Positions 17,609-28,123 are shown, counted from the first letter of the stretch. The stretch: DNA of 64,000 bases from Pseudomonas sp. PDM18 (GCF_014852585.1 NZ_JACVBX010000003.1:248001-312000), one strand, 5' to 3'. Numbers and translations are program-made. Notes: generated from the letters alone by a model not told the origin.

Positions 17609-17971
17609 TCAGGGCATCGGCATCATCAGGGTGTCTGCGGTGTAGATGATCCACAGCGACAGACCGACCACCAGCAGGATGATGATGGCGGTGAAGATGA
17701 ATGCCATGACGTTCCAGCGGCCTTCGGAGCTGAAGTTCATGTGCAGGAAGCAGATCAGGTGCACGACGACCTGAACCAGGCCCAGGATCACCATGGTCAG
17801 CAGGGTGGCGTGACGCGAGAAGCCACCGTCGATGACCATGTAGAACGGGATCGCGGTCAGGATCACCGAGAGCACGAAGCCGATGGCGTACGAACCCAGG
17901 CTGCCGTGACCGGCGCCGTGGTCGCCGTGGCCGGCACCGTGGGAGTCGTGATGATGTGCAGCAGCGGTCAT
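17609..17971 (-). CDS. cyoD: Cytochrome bo3 ubiquinol oxidase subunit IV, CyoD
   Basis: 120 residues with a His-rich N-terminus ([20 protein letters not shown]) and three membrane helices, including the family-typical [20 protein letters not shown]. The start overlaps the cyoC stop (TAATG at 17969-17973). CyoD supports assembly of the copper site in subunit I. Confidence 0.94.
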   Translation of the reverse strand: MTAAAHHHDSHGAGHGDHGAGHGSLGSYAIGFVLSVILTAIPFYMVIDGGFSRHATLLTMVILGLVQVVVHLICFLHMNFSSEGRWNVMAFIFTAIIILLVVGLSLWIIYTADTLMMPMP

Positions 17972-18600
17972 TACAGAGCCCCCATCAGGTAGACGACGGT
18001 GAATACGCAGATCCAGACGATGTCCAGGAAGTGCCAGAACAGGCTCAGGCACATCATGCGGGTGTTGTTCTGCGCGGTCAGGCCACGGGTGCCGATCTGC
18101 GCCATCAGCACCAGCATCCACAGCAGGCCGGCACTTACGTGCAGGCCGTGCATGCCGACCAGGGTGAAGAAGGACGACAGGAAGGCGCTGCGGCTCGGGC
18201 CGAAGCCTTCGACGATCAGGTGATGGAACTCGTTGAGTTCCATGCCGATGAACGCGGCACCGCAGAGGAAGGTCACGCCCAGCCAGGCGATGGCCTTGCC
18301 CTTGGCACCTTTGTGCGCAGCCAGCATGGCCAGGCCGTAGGTGCAGGAGGAGATCAGCAGGATCGCGGTTTCGACGGCCACGTAGGGCAGTTCGAAGATG
18401 TCCTTGCCGCTCGGGCCGCCGGCCGTGTGGTTGACCAGCACGGCGTAGGTGGCGAAGACGCTCGCGAACAGGATGCAGTCGGTCATCAGGTACAGCCAGA
18501 AGCCGAAGACCGTCATACCGCCGCTGTCGTGGGCGTGGTCATGGTCATGCGCCGCTTCGTGCGTATCGACCAGGTGTTGATTCAGTACTGCCGTCGACAT
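17971..18600 (-). CDS. cyoC: Cytochrome bo3 ubiquinol oxidase subunit III, CyoC
   Basis: 209 residues with five predicted helices. [26 protein letters not shown] and [17 protein letters not shown] are typical of COX3-like subunit III of quinol oxidases. I use the ATG at 18600, 4 nt after the cyoB stop; longer upstream readings lie inside cyoB. The N-terminus is His/Asp rich (HDHDHAHD). Confidence 0.95.
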   Translation of the reverse strand: MSTAVLNQHLVDTHEAAHDHDHAHDSGGMTVFGFWLYLMTDCILFASVFATYAVLVNHTAGGPSGKDIFELPYVAVETAILLISSCTYGLAMLAAHKGAKGKAIAWLGVTFLCGAAFIGMELNEFHHLIVEGFGPSRSAFLSSFFTLVGMHGLHVSAGLLWMLVLMAQIGTRGLTAQNNTRMMCLSLFWHFLDIVWICVFTVVYLMGAL

Positions 18601-18604
18601 GGTT

Positions 18605-20587
18605 TTATACCTGCTGCGCGGTGGCGAGTTTCTGGAAGTTGGCGTTTTCGATGCGCTCGATCTCATCCGGCTGGACGTAGTAGTCCAGGTCGGTGACGTA
18701 GCTGCGCACGATGACCGAAGCAATCATGCCGACGAAGCCAACACCCACCAGCCACCAGATGTGCCAGATGGCGGCGAAGCCGAAGAGGAAGGCGAACACG
18801 GCGATGGAGAAGCCAGCGGCGGTGTTCTTCGGCATGTGGATCGGCGCATAGGCCGGCAGCTTGCGGTACGCGGTACCGGTCTGCTTCATGTCGTGGAACG
18901 CGTCGATGTCGTTGACCTTCGGCAGTTCGGCGAAGTTGTAGTACGGCGGCGGCGAGGAAGTAGACCATTCCAGGGTACGGCCACCCCACGGGTCGCCAGT
19001 CAGGTCGGCCAGCTTCTCGCGGTTCTTGATCGACACGAACAGCTGGATCAGCTGACAGGCGATACCGAAGAAGATCAGCACGGCGCCGCAGAACGCCACC
19101 ACCATGTACGGCTGCCACATCGGGTTTTCGTAGTGGTTCAGGCGACGGGTCATGCCCATGAAGCCGAGGATGTACAGCGGCATGAAGGCCATGTAGAAGC
19201 CGACCAGCCAGCACCAGAAGGAACGCTTGCCCCACTTCTCGTCCAGCTTGAAGCCGAAGGCTTTCGGGAACCAGAAGACGAAGCCGGCCAGGTAGCCGAA
19301 CACCGCACCACCGATGATGGTGTTGTGGAAGTGAGCGATCAGGAACAGGCTGTTGTGCAGCAGGTAGTCAGCACCCGGAATGGCCAGCAGAACGCCGGTC
19401 ATGCCACCGATGGTGAAGGTGACGATGAAGCCCAGGGTCCACAGGATCGGGGTGTCGAAGCGCAGGCGGCCACGGTAGATGGTGAACAGCCAGTTGAACA
19501 GTTTCACCCCGGTCGGGATGGAGATCAGCATGGTCGCAACGCCGAAGAAGCCATTGACGTCGCCGCCCGAACCCATGGTGAAGAAGTGGTGCAGCCACAC
19601 GGTGAAGCCGAGGAAGGTGATCGCGGCGCTCGCCCACACCATCGAGGTGTAGCCGAACATGCGCTTGCCGGCGAAGGTCGCGGTGACTTCGGAGAAGATA
19701 CCGAAAGCCGGCAGGATCAGGATGTACACCTCAGGATGGCCCCAGGCCCAGAAGAGGTTGATGTACATCATGGCGTTGCCGCCCAGCTCGTTGGTGAAGA
19801 AGTGCATGTCGAAGTAACGGTCCAGCGACAGCAGGCCCAGGGCCGCGGTCAGGATCGGGAACGACGCAACGATCAGGATGTTGGCGAAGGTGCAGGTCCA
19901 GGTGAAGATCGGCATCTGCATCAGCTTCATGCCGGGGGTACGCATCTTGAACACGGTAACCAGGAAGTTGATACCCGTGAGCAAGGTACCCATACCCGAT
20001 ATCTGTAGTGCCCAGATGTAGTAGTCCACACCCACGCCCGGGCTGTAGGCCAGTTCGGACAGCGGCGGGTACGCGACCCAGCCGGTACGGGCGAACTCAC
20101 CCAGGCCCAGCGAGACGTTCACCAGCATGGCGCTGACGACCAGCAGCCAGAAGCTCAGGGAGTTCAGGAAGGGGAACGCCACGTCGCGCGCGCCGATCTG
20201 CAGCGGCACGGCCAGGTTCATCAGACCGGTCATGAAGGGCATGGCCATGAAGATGATCATGATCACGCCGTGAGCGGTGAAGATCTGGTCGTAGTGTTCC
20301 GGCGGCAGGTAGCCGTGGTTGGCACCTTCAGCCAGCGCGAGCTGGCCGCGCATCATGATGGCGTCGGCGAAGCCGCGCAGGAGCATGACCAGGGCGACGA
20401 TGATGTACATCACGCCGATTTTCTTGTGGTCGATGGACGTCAGCCATTCGGTCCACAGGTAGGTCCACTTGCGGTAGTAGGTGATCGCGCCGAACACACC
20501 GAGGCCCAACAGGGCGACGACGGCCAGCGTGATGACGATGATCGGCTCGTGATACGGCACGGCCGACAGTGTCAGTTTCCCGAACAT
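18605..20587 (-). CDS. cyoB: Cytochrome bo3 ubiquinol oxidase subunit I, CyoB
   Basis: This 660-residue heme-copper oxidase subunit has the same numbering as E. coli CyoB. H106 is a low-spin heme ligand; H284 and Y288 (GHPEVY) form the cross-linked copper pair; H333-H334 complete CuB. Downstream, HFHNTI ligates both hemes. R71, D75, H98 and Q101 of the ubiquinol site are all present, so this is a quinol and not a cytochrome c oxidase. It reduces oxygen to water and pumps protons in the inner membrane. Confidence 0.97.
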   Translation of the reverse strand: MFGKLTLSAVPYHEPIIVITLAVVALLGLGVFGAITYYRKWTYLWTEWLTSIDHKKIGVMYIIVALVMLLRGFADAIMMRGQLALAEGANHGYLPPEHYDQIFTAHGVIMIIFMAMPFMTGLMNLAVPLQIGARDVAFPFLNSLSFWLLVVSAMLVNVSLGLGEFARTGWVAYPPLSELAYSPGVGVDYYIWALQISGMGTLLTGINFLVTVFKMRTPGMKLMQMPIFTWTCTFANILIVASFPILTAALGLLSLDRYFDMHFFTNELGGNAMMYINLFWAWGHPEVYILILPAFGIFSEVTATFAGKRMFGYTSMVWASAAITFLGFTVWLHHFFTMGSGGDVNGFFGVATMLISIPTGVKLFNWLFTIYRGRLRFDTPILWTLGFIVTFTIGGMTGVLLAIPGADYLLHNSLFLIAHFHNTIIGGAVFGYLAGFVFWFPKAFGFKLDEKWGKRSFWCWLVGFYMAFMPLYILGFMGMTRRLNHYENPMWQPYMVVAFCGAVLIFFGIACQLIQLFVSIKNREKLADLTGDPWGGRTLEWSTSSPPPYYNFAELPKVNDIDAFHDMKQTGTAYRKLPAYAPIHMPKNTAAGFSIAVFAFLFGFAAIWHIWWLVGVGFVGMIASVIVRSYVTDLDYYVQPDEIERIENANFQKLATAQQV

Positions 20588-20593
20588 CTGCAG

Positions 20594-21589
20594 TTACTCC
20601 TGGCTCGGATTCGTTTGCATGCCAGGCATGCCTTGCATGTTGCTCATGTCGTGGCCCGCCATGGCGGTCTCGTCATGCGCTGCTTCGCCGTGCTCGCCCT
20701 TCTCGGCCTGTTCTTTGGCTTCGTGGGCCTTGGCCATCGCGTGGCCAGCGTGTTCCCACTTGTTCAGCACGTGGGAGAACAGCTCGGGGCTGACGGTTGC
20801 GAAGTAGGTCGCCGGGACGTTCTCGGTCGGCTTGACCAGCTCCGGGTACTGATCCAGGTTCAGGGTCTGCTGCGAGGCCTTGACCTTCGCGACCCAATCC
20901 TGGAAGCCCTGCTCGGAGGTGGAGATGGCCTTGAACTTCATGCCCGAGAAGCCGCCGCCGCTGTAGTTCGCGGAGATGCCGTCGAACACGCCTTCTTCGT
21001 TGGCGATCAGATGCAGCTTGGTCATCATTCCGGCCATGGAGTAGATCTGGCTACCCAGCTGCGGAATGAAGAAGGAGTTCATCACCGAATCCGAGGTGAT
21101 CTGGAAGTTCACCGGGGTGTCTTTCGGGAAGGCGATTTCGTTGACGGTGGCGATACCCTGTTCCGGGTAGATGAACAGCCACTTCCAGTCCAGCGAGATG
21201 GCCTGGATGGTCACCGGCTTGACCTCGGAGTCCAGCGGACGGTACGGGTCCAGCTTGTGAGTGCTCTCCCAGGTGATCCAGCCGAGCACGGCGATGATCA
21301 GGCAGGGAACCAGCCATACCACCAGCTCGATCTTGGTCGAGTGAGACCAGTCCGGCATGTAGGTGGCCTTGGTGTTCGAAGCCCGGTATTTCCAAGCGAA
21401 CCCGAAGGTCATCAGGATGACCGGCACCACCACGATCAGCATCAGCAGGGTTGCCGTGATGATCAGGGACTTCTCGTCAGCGCCGACCTGCCCTTTCGGG
21501 TCGAACAGCGCCATGTTGCAACCACCGAGCATCAGCATCGGCAGCCACGCAAGTCTCTTCAAAATTCCTGTGTACTGCTCTTTTTTCAT
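20594..21589 (-). CDS. cyoA: Cytochrome bo3 ubiquinol oxidase subunit II, CyoA
   Basis: This 331-residue lipoprotein has a lipobox LGGC (Cys24), two membrane helices, then a periplasmic cupredoxin domain without the CuA ligands, as expected for a quinol oxidase. The last 50 residues are rich in His and Met (six of each), as in E. coli CyoA, and could bind copper. It is the first gene of cyoABCDE, 6 nt before cyoB. The ATG is preceded by a purine-rich AAGGCCGCAAG. Confidence 0.95.
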   Translation of the reverse strand: MKKEQYTGILKRLAWLPMLMLGGCNMALFDPKGQVGADEKSLIITATLLMLIVVVPVILMTFGFAWKYRASNTKATYMPDWSHSTKIELVVWLVPCLIIAVLGWITWESTHKLDPYRPLDSEVKPVTIQAISLDWKWLFIYPEQGIATVNEIAFPKDTPVNFQITSDSVMNSFFIPQLGSQIYSMAGMMTKLHLIANEEGVFDGISANYSGGGFSGMKFKAISTSEQGFQDWVAKVKASQQTLNLDQYPELVKPTENVPATYFATVSPELFSHVLNKWEHAGHAMAKAHEAKEQAEKGEHGEAAHDETAMAGHDMSNMQGMPGMQTNPSQE

Positions 21590-22336
21590 CTTGCGGCCTT
21601 AGTGGATGAAAATCGCTTCACCGCCCACGAGCCTTCGCCACGCACTGCTCGACGACTCGTTACCCGCGACTTTTCCAAGCCGCCTGCCAGGGCTGTCATG
21701 GATTCACGAACGCGGCCGCACGGATTCCAGGCAAAGGGAGGTCGCCCGGTCTTCGCGATGCGAAACCGATTTCGTCAGCTGATTCGTTCCGTGTTATTCA
21801 GCGTGTGGTGTCTGGACTGGCGGCTCGTTGAAGCGCGCGCGTCGCACACCGGATGCACGAGCGGATTGCCCGACTCGTCTTGATGACAGGAGCCCACCGA
21901 TGGCAGCCCCCTGTTGTTATGCCGCTGCACCGAAGGGTGAGCACTGGCTTTGATCTACGTCAGTGCGACTCAGCGATTTGGGGGTAGGAAATGGACGGCG
22001 GGTATTACAAAGCATTTCAGAAACCCCTTTCAAGGCCCATTCCGCCCATTTTTAACAAGATATTTTCTCAGTCAGAGAAACAGTCCCGTGCAAATTCGCT
22101 CACAAAACAACCAATTCACAGGAATTGTGCAGGGTTATTCCCTCCCTGCCAGGGGCTTGCACAGGCGCGCCATGGGAATGTGTCAGAACCATGAACGACG
22201 GGGCTTTCAGCGCGCTTCCCCAGATCCGAAAAGCGACCTCAACGCCTTCGGCAAAGTCCTTGCCATGATGGCGATCAAGATCCTTTGCGAAAGTCGCGTA
22301 TTCCCCCTGCGCACCCTGCGACACATCGACGCACAG

Positions 22337-22360
22337 TGACTTTGGCAAGAGGCAAAGTCA
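22337..22360. repeat. 8-bp inverted repeat
   Basis: TGACTTTG and CAAAGTCA are separated by 8 nt. It could be an operator or a weak hairpin; no T run follows immediately. Confidence 0.5.
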
Positions 22361-22408
22361 TTCAAATTATGACGATCGTGCAGAGTGCACAGGGGAAGCT
22401 TTCCGCGG

Positions 22409-22438
22409 CATGCTCGCCTCGATGAACAGGCGAGCATG
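22409..22438 (-). repeat. 11-bp hairpin, possible end of the type I secretion operon
   Basis: CATGCTCGCCT and AGGCGAGCATG form a perfect 11-bp stem with an 8-nt loop, 80 nt after the TolC stop. The minus strand has no T tract after it, so it is a hairpin of uncertain role and not a canonical terminator. Confidence 0.55.
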
Positions 22439-22518
22439 GTTTTCACGACCACCGAAGCGGGCATGCCGGGAAGAAAGAGACAAGAGTGGCGGGACGCTAG
22501 TTACGCTGCCCGCAAGGA

Positions 22519-24099
22519 TCAGAAGCTGGCCGCTTCGCCAGAGTTCGACAGCCACGCCATCAGATCGCTAGCTTCCGCTCGGATGCGCAAATCGGACGCC
22601 TTGGCGCTGTAGTAGGTATCGGCTGCCGCGATCTGCTGCGAGTAGTAGTCGTTCTCGGCAATCAACACGTCCAGAAGGGTACGCTTACCCAGGTGGTACC
22701 ACTGGTCATAGAACATCTTGCGTACCCGATCAGACTCCGCCAACAGGGCGGTGTAATCGCCAACACGGGCAGTCGACAGGTCGCGCTGCTCGACCAGGTT
22801 GCGAATGCGATACTCCGACTCACGACGGGTAGCTTCCATTTTCTGCTCCGCCGCATCAGCTCGGGCATAGGCGGCGCGTTGCGCGGCCGATGCGGAACCA
22901 CCGGAAAACGCCGCCCACTGCACAGCGAGGCCGGTCGACCATGGCTCTTCGTTGTCGAACATATTGTCGCCTGTATTACGACCGACGACCCAGTTCAACT
23001 TCGGCATGCGCGAAGACTTCACGGATTCGGCATTGGCCAGTGCGGCGTCTTTCTCCCAGCGCGCCTGGCGCAGAGCGGGCTGATCGCCCATGAGCTCCAG
23101 CGCCCGATCCAAAGGCATCGGTGCCCAGTCCCACTTGGCGTTCGCCGGCACACTCACGTCCTTCCCCACGAGCTTGGCCAGGGTGGTCTTCTGCTCCTGC
23201 AGCTTCGACTGCACCAGATCGCGGGCAGTTTCCGCCTGCAACAAACGAGCTCGAGCCTGAACGAGCTCGCTACGGCGACCCGGGTCGGTCTCAGCGATCT
23301 GCCCGAGCATATTCACCAGCTCACGCATGCGCATGACATAGCGATCGCTGATGTCCAACGCTTCCTGCTGGTGAGCCAGTTCCAGCACCCCCGAAGCGGT
23401 GTTGTAGGCAACCGTCACCTCGGTCTGCCCTTTCGCCTCTTCCTGCGCATTGGCAGTTTTGCTGCGGCTGTCGATCGTGTGCCGGATCGCACCGAAGTCA
23501 TAGACCGGCGTCACCACCTGCACGGAGGTAGTGCCACCGTTGTCATACTTACTGCCGCCGCTCTGCAACTGCTTCGAGTTGGCGCTGATCTGAACTTGCG
23601 GCCAGCGCGCGCCCTTGGCCTGTTCCACATCACCCTTGGCAGCCTGCCAACCGGCATCCGCCTGCTTCAGCTCGGGGCTGATGTTCAGCGCTGTGCCCAC
23701 CAGTTCACGCAGATAGGCCAGCGACGACTGCCCCTGCCCCAGGCTCGACGCCGACACCTCCGTTTTCAGCTCCGCCGGCAGGCTCAGATCTAGCCCGGAA
23801 GACCGCTTGGCCGGTTGTGGCTTGGCGACCGGCACGGCGCTGGCTGTGGTAGCACGCAATCCGAGTTCGGCTTGCGGGGCCGCTGACGGCCGGTCCTGGT
23901 TCATGGAGGTAGCTTGAGCGTCACGAGGCATTGGAGCGGCCACGTCGACAGCGGTCTGTTGGGGCTTGGAGTAGAAGCTCAGTGAACTGCCAAGGTCATT
24001 CGCCTTGGCCAAGGAACTGAGTGAAGCCATCGTCAGCACCATGGCCGAATGGCCGAAGCGCCAACGTTTGCTAGTTGCGTAAGGCTTACGGTTTTTCAT
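22519..24099 (-). CDS. TolC-family outer-membrane channel of a type I secretion system
   Basis: 526 residues. An N-terminal signal segment (AMVLTMASLSSLAKA) is followed by a Pro/Ala-rich linker of about 80 residues and the two TolC-type repeats from about residue 125 (LRELVGTALNISPELKQADAGWQAAKGDVEQAKGA). The LapE/AggA-like motif AADTYYSAKASDLRIRAEASDL near the end fits adhesin exporters. It forms the outer-membrane tunnel for the ABC/HlyD pair encoded upstream, 5 nt away. The long linker before the barrel repeats is unusual. Confidence 0.85.
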   Translation of the reverse strand: MKNRKPYATSKRWRFGHSAMVLTMASLSSLAKANDLGSSLSFYSKPQQTAVDVAAPMPRDAQATSMNQDRPSAAPQAELGLRATTASAVPVAKPQPAKRSSGLDLSLPAELKTEVSASSLGQGQSSLAYLRELVGTALNISPELKQADAGWQAAKGDVEQAKGARWPQVQISANSKQLQSGGSKYDNGGTTSVQVVTPVYDFGAIRHTIDSRSKTANAQEEAKGQTEVTVAYNTASGVLELAHQQEALDISDRYVMRMRELVNMLGQIAETDPGRRSELVQARARLLQAETARDLVQSKLQEQKTTLAKLVGKDVSVPANAKWDWAPMPLDRALELMGDQPALRQARWEKDAALANAESVKSSRMPKLNWVVGRNTGDNMFDNEEPWSTGLAVQWAAFSGGSASAAQRAAYARADAAEQKMEATRRESEYRIRNLVEQRDLSTARVGDYTALLAESDRVRKMFYDQWYHLGKRTLLDVLIAENDYYSQQIAAADTYYSAKASDLRIRAEASDLMAWLSNSGEAASF

Positions 24100-24104
24100 T
24101 TCAA

Positions 24105-25409
24105 TTATCTCTCACGGAACGCTTCACGCGCTTTCAGCGCGGGCTTGAGTATGTAATCCAGAATGGTTTTTTCCCCGGTGCGGATCTCGGCGGTCGCGGT
24201 CATACCGGGAATGATCGGGAAATGCTTGTCGCCCATGGTCAGATCGGCCTGGTCGGTACGAATCAGCACGCGGTAGAAGGAGGTATCCGGGCGGCCCTGG
24301 CGAGCCATCTCGTCGTCCTTGATAGTGTCGGGGCTGATGAGCTCGATCCTGCCTTTCAAGCCGCCGTAAATAGCGAAGTCATAGGCCGAAATCTTCACGG
24401 TGGCGGCAAGACCGGGGCGCAGGAACGCCACGTCAGCCGGGCGGATCTTCGCCTCCACCAGCAACTGATCCTCCAGCGGGACGATCTCCATGATGTCCTG
24501 GCCTTGCTGGATGACCCCACCGATGGTGTTGGCCCGCACGTTCTTCACGATGCCCTTTAGCGGTGCAGTGATGATGGTGCGTTTCATCACATCCTCGCGA
24601 CCCGCCGCGCTTTCCAACGCCTGCGCAAGCTCGCTCTCGACCCGCGTCAGCTCGGCGTTGGCTTCCGACCGATACTTGTTGCGGCGCTCACTGATCTGCA
24701 GGTTGAATTCGTTTGCCTGGCGGCGCATGCGAAGGATCTCGACGTCCGAGATCAATCCTTGCTTGGCCAGTCGCTCCGATACATTCAGCTCGCCCTGGGC
24801 CAGCGACAGGCTCTTCTGCAGCCCGGCAACACCTTCGTCCAGCGCATGCTTGCGGGCGTTGTAGGCCTCGGTCTCGGCCTCCACGATCGATTCCACGGCG
24901 AGCACATCCGGTGGGAACACCAGCGGTTTGCCATACGCCTCCGAACGAAGGCGCACCAACTGGCCCTTGAGCGCCAGCGTCTTGGACTGCGCCTCACGGA
25001 AACTGGCGCCAGCGCGGGTCGGATCGATCTTCAGGAGAACCTGCCCCGCCTCCACCACGTCGCCTTCCTTGACGTTCATCTGCTCGAGGATGCCGCCCTC
25101 CAGACTCTGGATGACCTGCTCGCGGCTGGAGGGAATCACCTTGCCCTCTCCCTTGGTGATCTCTTCGACTCGGGCAAAGTAGGCCCAGACGATGAGGCCG
25201 GAGAACACCGCCGCGATCAGCAGCAGCACCACCGTGCTCGCCGTGGTTTTCTGGGAAATCAGCGCAGCCTGAAGGTCCGAGACATAGGCAATGTCATTGT
25301 CGCGCAGCCGCGCCACTTCCTTCGCATAGGGCGAGACCTGAGGCGCCGGCGCCTTCGAGGGCTCGACGACGGCGGGGACAGCCGCCTGCGGGTTGGGGGT
25401 ATCAGTCAT
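24105..25409 (-). CDS. HlyD-family membrane-fusion (adaptor) protein
   Basis: 434 residues. A short cytoplasmic N-terminus rich in Pro/Ala precedes one membrane helix (TVVLLLIAAVFSGLIVWAYFARV). Then come a lipoyl half (EGGILEQMNVKEGDVVEAGQVLLKID), a long coiled coil, the second lipoyl half (APLKGIVKNVRANTIGGVI) and a beta-barrel. The C-terminal signature ARQGRPDTSFYRVLIRTDQ..MTATAEIRTGEKTI is typical of the type I secretion adaptors LapC and PrtE. It bridges the inner-membrane ABC exporter and the TolC channel. Confidence 0.9.
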   Translation of the reverse strand: MTDTPNPQAAVPAVVEPSKAPAPQVSPYAKEVARLRDNDIAYVSDLQAALISQKTTASTVVLLLIAAVFSGLIVWAYFARVEEITKGEGKVIPSSREQVIQSLEGGILEQMNVKEGDVVEAGQVLLKIDPTRAGASFREAQSKTLALKGQLVRLRSEAYGKPLVFPPDVLAVESIVEAETEAYNARKHALDEGVAGLQKSLSLAQGELNVSERLAKQGLISDVEILRMRRQANEFNLQISERRNKYRSEANAELTRVESELAQALESAAGREDVMKRTIITAPLKGIVKNVRANTIGGVIQQGQDIMEIVPLEDQLLVEAKIRPADVAFLRPGLAATVKISAYDFAIYGGLKGRIELISPDTIKDDEMARQGRPDTSFYRVLIRTDQADLTMGDKHFPIIPGMTATAEIRTGEKTILDYILKPALKAREAFRER

Positions 25410-25416
25410 GACCTAC

Positions 25417-27606
25417 TCACCAAGTAGTGGCCGGCGCCTTGCCAGGCGCTTGAGAATTGTTGGCCTGCAGGGCTCGCAGCACTTCGTCCTTGGGGCCGTC
25501 GGCGACGATCTGCCCGGCATCCACGACGATTAAGCGGTCGACCTGCTCCAGCACCGAGAAGCGATGGGTGACCACCACGACTGTGCAGTCACGCGTGGCC
25601 GCTTCCAGGCGCTGCAGGAAAAGGCGCTCGGTCTGCATGTCCATGCCGCTGGTGGGCTCGTCCAGCAGCAGCACCTGCGGATGCAGCAACAGCGTGCGAG
25701 CCAGGGCGAGCAGTTGACGCTGCCCACCGGACAGGGCCTGGCCCATTTCACCTACGGGGCGGTCGAAACCCAGTGGGTGGTTGGCAACCACGGCGTCCAG
25801 CCCGGTCAGGCGCATCACGTGCAGCAGTTCTTCGCTGCTCGCCGCCGGGTTGCCGATCATCAGGTTCTCGCGCAGCGAGCCGAAGAACAGCCGCGCATCC
25901 TGGCCGACGAAGCCCACCGTGGAGCTCCAATCCGCCGGGTCGATCTGTTCGGCGTCGATGCCGTTGATCAGCAGCCGTCCCTCCACCGGCTGGTACAGGC
26001 GGGCCATCACTCGCAGCAGGGTCGACTTACCGCTGCCGATGCTGCCGACAATGGCCACGCGCTCGCCGTGCTTGATGCTCAGGCTGATGTTGTTCAGTAC
26101 CGTGGGGCGTGGTTGCATCGGCGGTGCGGGGTAGGAGAACTTCAGCTTGCGCAGCGACAGTGTCGCGCTCTTCGGGACATCCAGATAACGGCGATTGCTG
26201 TCGCGCACCGTGGGGATTTCCATCAACTGGTTCAGCGAATTCAATGCTGTCTTCGCCTGCTGGTAGCGCACCGCGAGACCTACCGAGCTAGCCAGTGGCG
26301 CCAGGGCACGGCCGCTGAGCAGCACCATGCCAACCAGCGCGCCCTGGGTCATGTCGCCATCGCCTATCCGGTAAACCCCCCAGAGCACGGTGATCACCGT
26401 GGTCAGCTGTGTGATCAGCGATACCGAGTTCGCGGCCATGTTCGACAGCGCCTTGGTCTTGATCCCCGAGGCGGCCAGTTGCGCGCTGAAGTCTTCCCAG
26501 CGGCGCAGCATGCTGCCCTCGGCACGGACCGCCTTGAGCGTCTCAACGCCTTCGATAGCCTCGATCAGCAGGCCGTGCTTCTGCGAGGCTTCGCGAAGAT
26601 TCACCTTCATGAGCTTGGACAGTGGCCACTGGATGTAGGCACACAGGCCGAGAAGAACGATCATCGCCCCTAGCGGCACCAGCGCCAGCGGTCCGCCGAT
26701 CACGAAGAGCACGAAGACGAACAGCAGGCAGAACGGCAGGTCAGCCAGCGTTGCCAGCGACGCCGAGGTGATGAAGTCACGTACCGACTCGAACTCGCGG
26801 AACTGGTTGGCGAAGGACCCCGCGGACGGCGGTTTGTGCTCGAGCCGGACCTCCATCAACTGACGGAACAGGATCGAGCCCAGGATCAGGTCGGCCTTCT
26901 TGCCGGCGTTGTCGATCAGGTAGGCACGGACCTGACGCGAAGTGAACTCGAAGCCGATCGCCACCATCACGCCGATGGCCAGCGACCAGAGCGTCACGTA
27001 CGCCTGGTTCGGTACGACTCGGTCGTACACGTTCATGATGAAGAAGGTACTTGCCAGTGCCAGGATGTTGATCAGAACGGTCGACAGCGCCGCGCTGTAA
27101 TAGAAGCGGCGGTAGTTCCAGAGAGTGGAGAACAGCCAGTGGCCTTTTCCCTCCGATCTGGGCACTTCAGTGCGAGCATCGGGAGCCGCCTTGGGACGTG
27201 CCAGCAACGCATAGCCCAGGTAGTTCTCCTGCAGCTCCGCCGCACTCATGGTGATGCTCCCACCGCCGGCCTCGGGCACCACCAGTTCGAATTCCTCGCC
27301 ACGACGGGCAACTAGAATGCGAGCTTCGCCGTTGCGGAACAGCAGCAGCAGAGGAAAAAGGTACGATGACAACTCAGCAGGGCTGCGCTTGACCCAGCCG
27401 GCACCGATGCCGGCCTGCTCGAGCATCCGAGCCACCAGGCTGGGGCGCAGTTTGCGATCGCGCGGCAGGCCGGCATAGAGCGACTCGAGAGTCGTGTTCC
27501 GCTCGAAATGGGTGCACAGCCAGCGCACGCCTGCAAGCAGGCTGTCACTTTGTGATGAAATGCCCAGTTCGACTTCAGTAGTCGCGGGCGCAGAGGAGGA
27601 ATTCAT
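25417..27606 (-). CDS. Type I secretion permease/ATPase, LapB-like
   Basis: 729 residues from the ATG at 27606, which has GAAGG 8 nt upstream; an earlier ATG at 27642 has none. The N-terminal 130 residues form a C39-like domain without the catalytic Cys/His pair, as in LapB and HlyB exporters that do not cut leader peptides. Six membrane helices follow, then the nucleotide-binding domain with Walker A (GSIGSGKST), signature LSGGQRQ, Walker B LLLDEPTSGMD and the switch His (VTHR). It probably exports a large adhesin or RTX-type protein, but no such gene is in the window. Confidence 0.9.
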   Translation of the reverse strand: MNSSSAPATTEVELGISSQSDSLLAGVRWLCTHFERNTTLESLYAGLPRDRKLRPSLVARMLEQAGIGAGWVKRSPAELSSYLFPLLLLFRNGEARILVARRGEEFELVVPEAGGGSITMSAAELQENYLGYALLARPKAAPDARTEVPRSEGKGHWLFSTLWNYRRFYYSAALSTVLINILALASTFFIMNVYDRVVPNQAYVTLWSLAIGVMVAIGFEFTSRQVRAYLIDNAGKKADLILGSILFRQLMEVRLEHKPPSAGSFANQFREFESVRDFITSASLATLADLPFCLLFVFVLFVIGGPLALVPLGAMIVLLGLCAYIQWPLSKLMKVNLREASQKHGLLIEAIEGVETLKAVRAEGSMLRRWEDFSAQLAASGIKTKALSNMAANSVSLITQLTTVITVLWGVYRIGDGDMTQGALVGMVLLSGRALAPLASSVGLAVRYQQAKTALNSLNQLMEIPTVRDSNRRYLDVPKSATLSLRKLKFSYPAPPMQPRPTVLNNISLSIKHGERVAIVGSIGSGKSTLLRVMARLYQPVEGRLLINGIDAEQIDPADWSSTVGFVGQDARLFFGSLRENLMIGNPAASSEELLHVMRLTGLDAVVANHPLGFDRPVGEMGQALSGGQRQLLALARTLLLHPQVLLLDEPTSGMDMQTERLFLQRLEAATRDCTVVVVTHRFSVLEQVDRLIVVDAGQIVADGPKDEVLRALQANNSQAPGKAPATTW

Positions 27607-28123
27607 GTGCACACCTTCGTAAGAGGGGAAAGCTGTGCGCATGTTAGAAATGCACCGCTGAGCGCGGCATCAGAAAAGCCTGATTGGCCTGACGTACCTT
27701 TCCTTCACCGAGCAATTGGCACTGTACGGCAGCAGGAAGGAGCTGGCAGACACCGCAAAACGCCGTTCTGAGCGCCCATCACAAGCGCGACTCGGGGAGT
27801 CATGCAGGTGTGGACAGACGAGCGCCAGCTGAACGTTCCATTCGGCCGAGCCTGATTGGCCAGCCGCTCGCGGTACCTCGGTGTATTACGGGAGTTTGTG
27901 CGACGCAGGGAGCGACATCTTGCGCACCGCCAACCCAATACCCACGAAACCACAGCCCCAACCGGCAGCGAGGGCATTACTCGATAGCTAACCTTCGCCG
28001 TCTGCGCGGAACAAATTACTCCGCCCTGGCGCGGCCGTTCACTGAGGGATACTTTCAACGAAGACCGGGAGGACCCGGACGTAGGGAGGAAAGGGGCAAA
28101 GGATCGAATCAGGCCTGGAAACG
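27607..28123. other. Non-coding stretch between the secretion operon and the tRNA operon
   Basis: No gene with a ribosome-binding site or recognised protein was seen. The word GCCTGATTGGCC occurs twice, at about 27679 and 27849, possibly a chance direct repeat. The region probably contains the promoter of the type I secretion operon, but no clear match to a sigma consensus was found. Confidence 0.5.

Larger units (their letters stand above)
21590..22518. other. 929-nt stretch without a convincing gene
   Basis: It lies upstream of cyoA and downstream of the TolC gene. Short frames on both strands lack ribosome-binding sites and known motifs. The middle (about 21950-22130) is AT-richer than the surroundings and probably holds the cyo regulatory region. 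I see two perfect inverted repeats (22337-22360 and 22409-22438) and no clear sigma-70 promoter. Confidence 0.6.

Noticed and set aside
20270-21883. A 537-codon plus-strand frame
   Set aside because: Antisense to cyoB/cyoA and rich in His/Val/Gly runs typical of reversed membrane-protein codons.
21951-21966. Possible ANR/FNR box (TTGATCTACGTCAG)
   Set aside because: Only the left half matches TTGAT-N4-ATCAA; three of five bases fit on the right. It is also about 360 nt from cyoA.
21950-22339. A 129-codon plus-strand frame between cyoA and the TolC gene
   Set aside because: No ribosome-binding site, no motif and composition unlike nearby genes. I treat the region as non-coding.
27705-28058. 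A 117-codon minus-strand frame upstream of the secretion operon
   Set aside because: Basic, Cys-containing translation without recognisable motifs or a good start site; it looks like chance.
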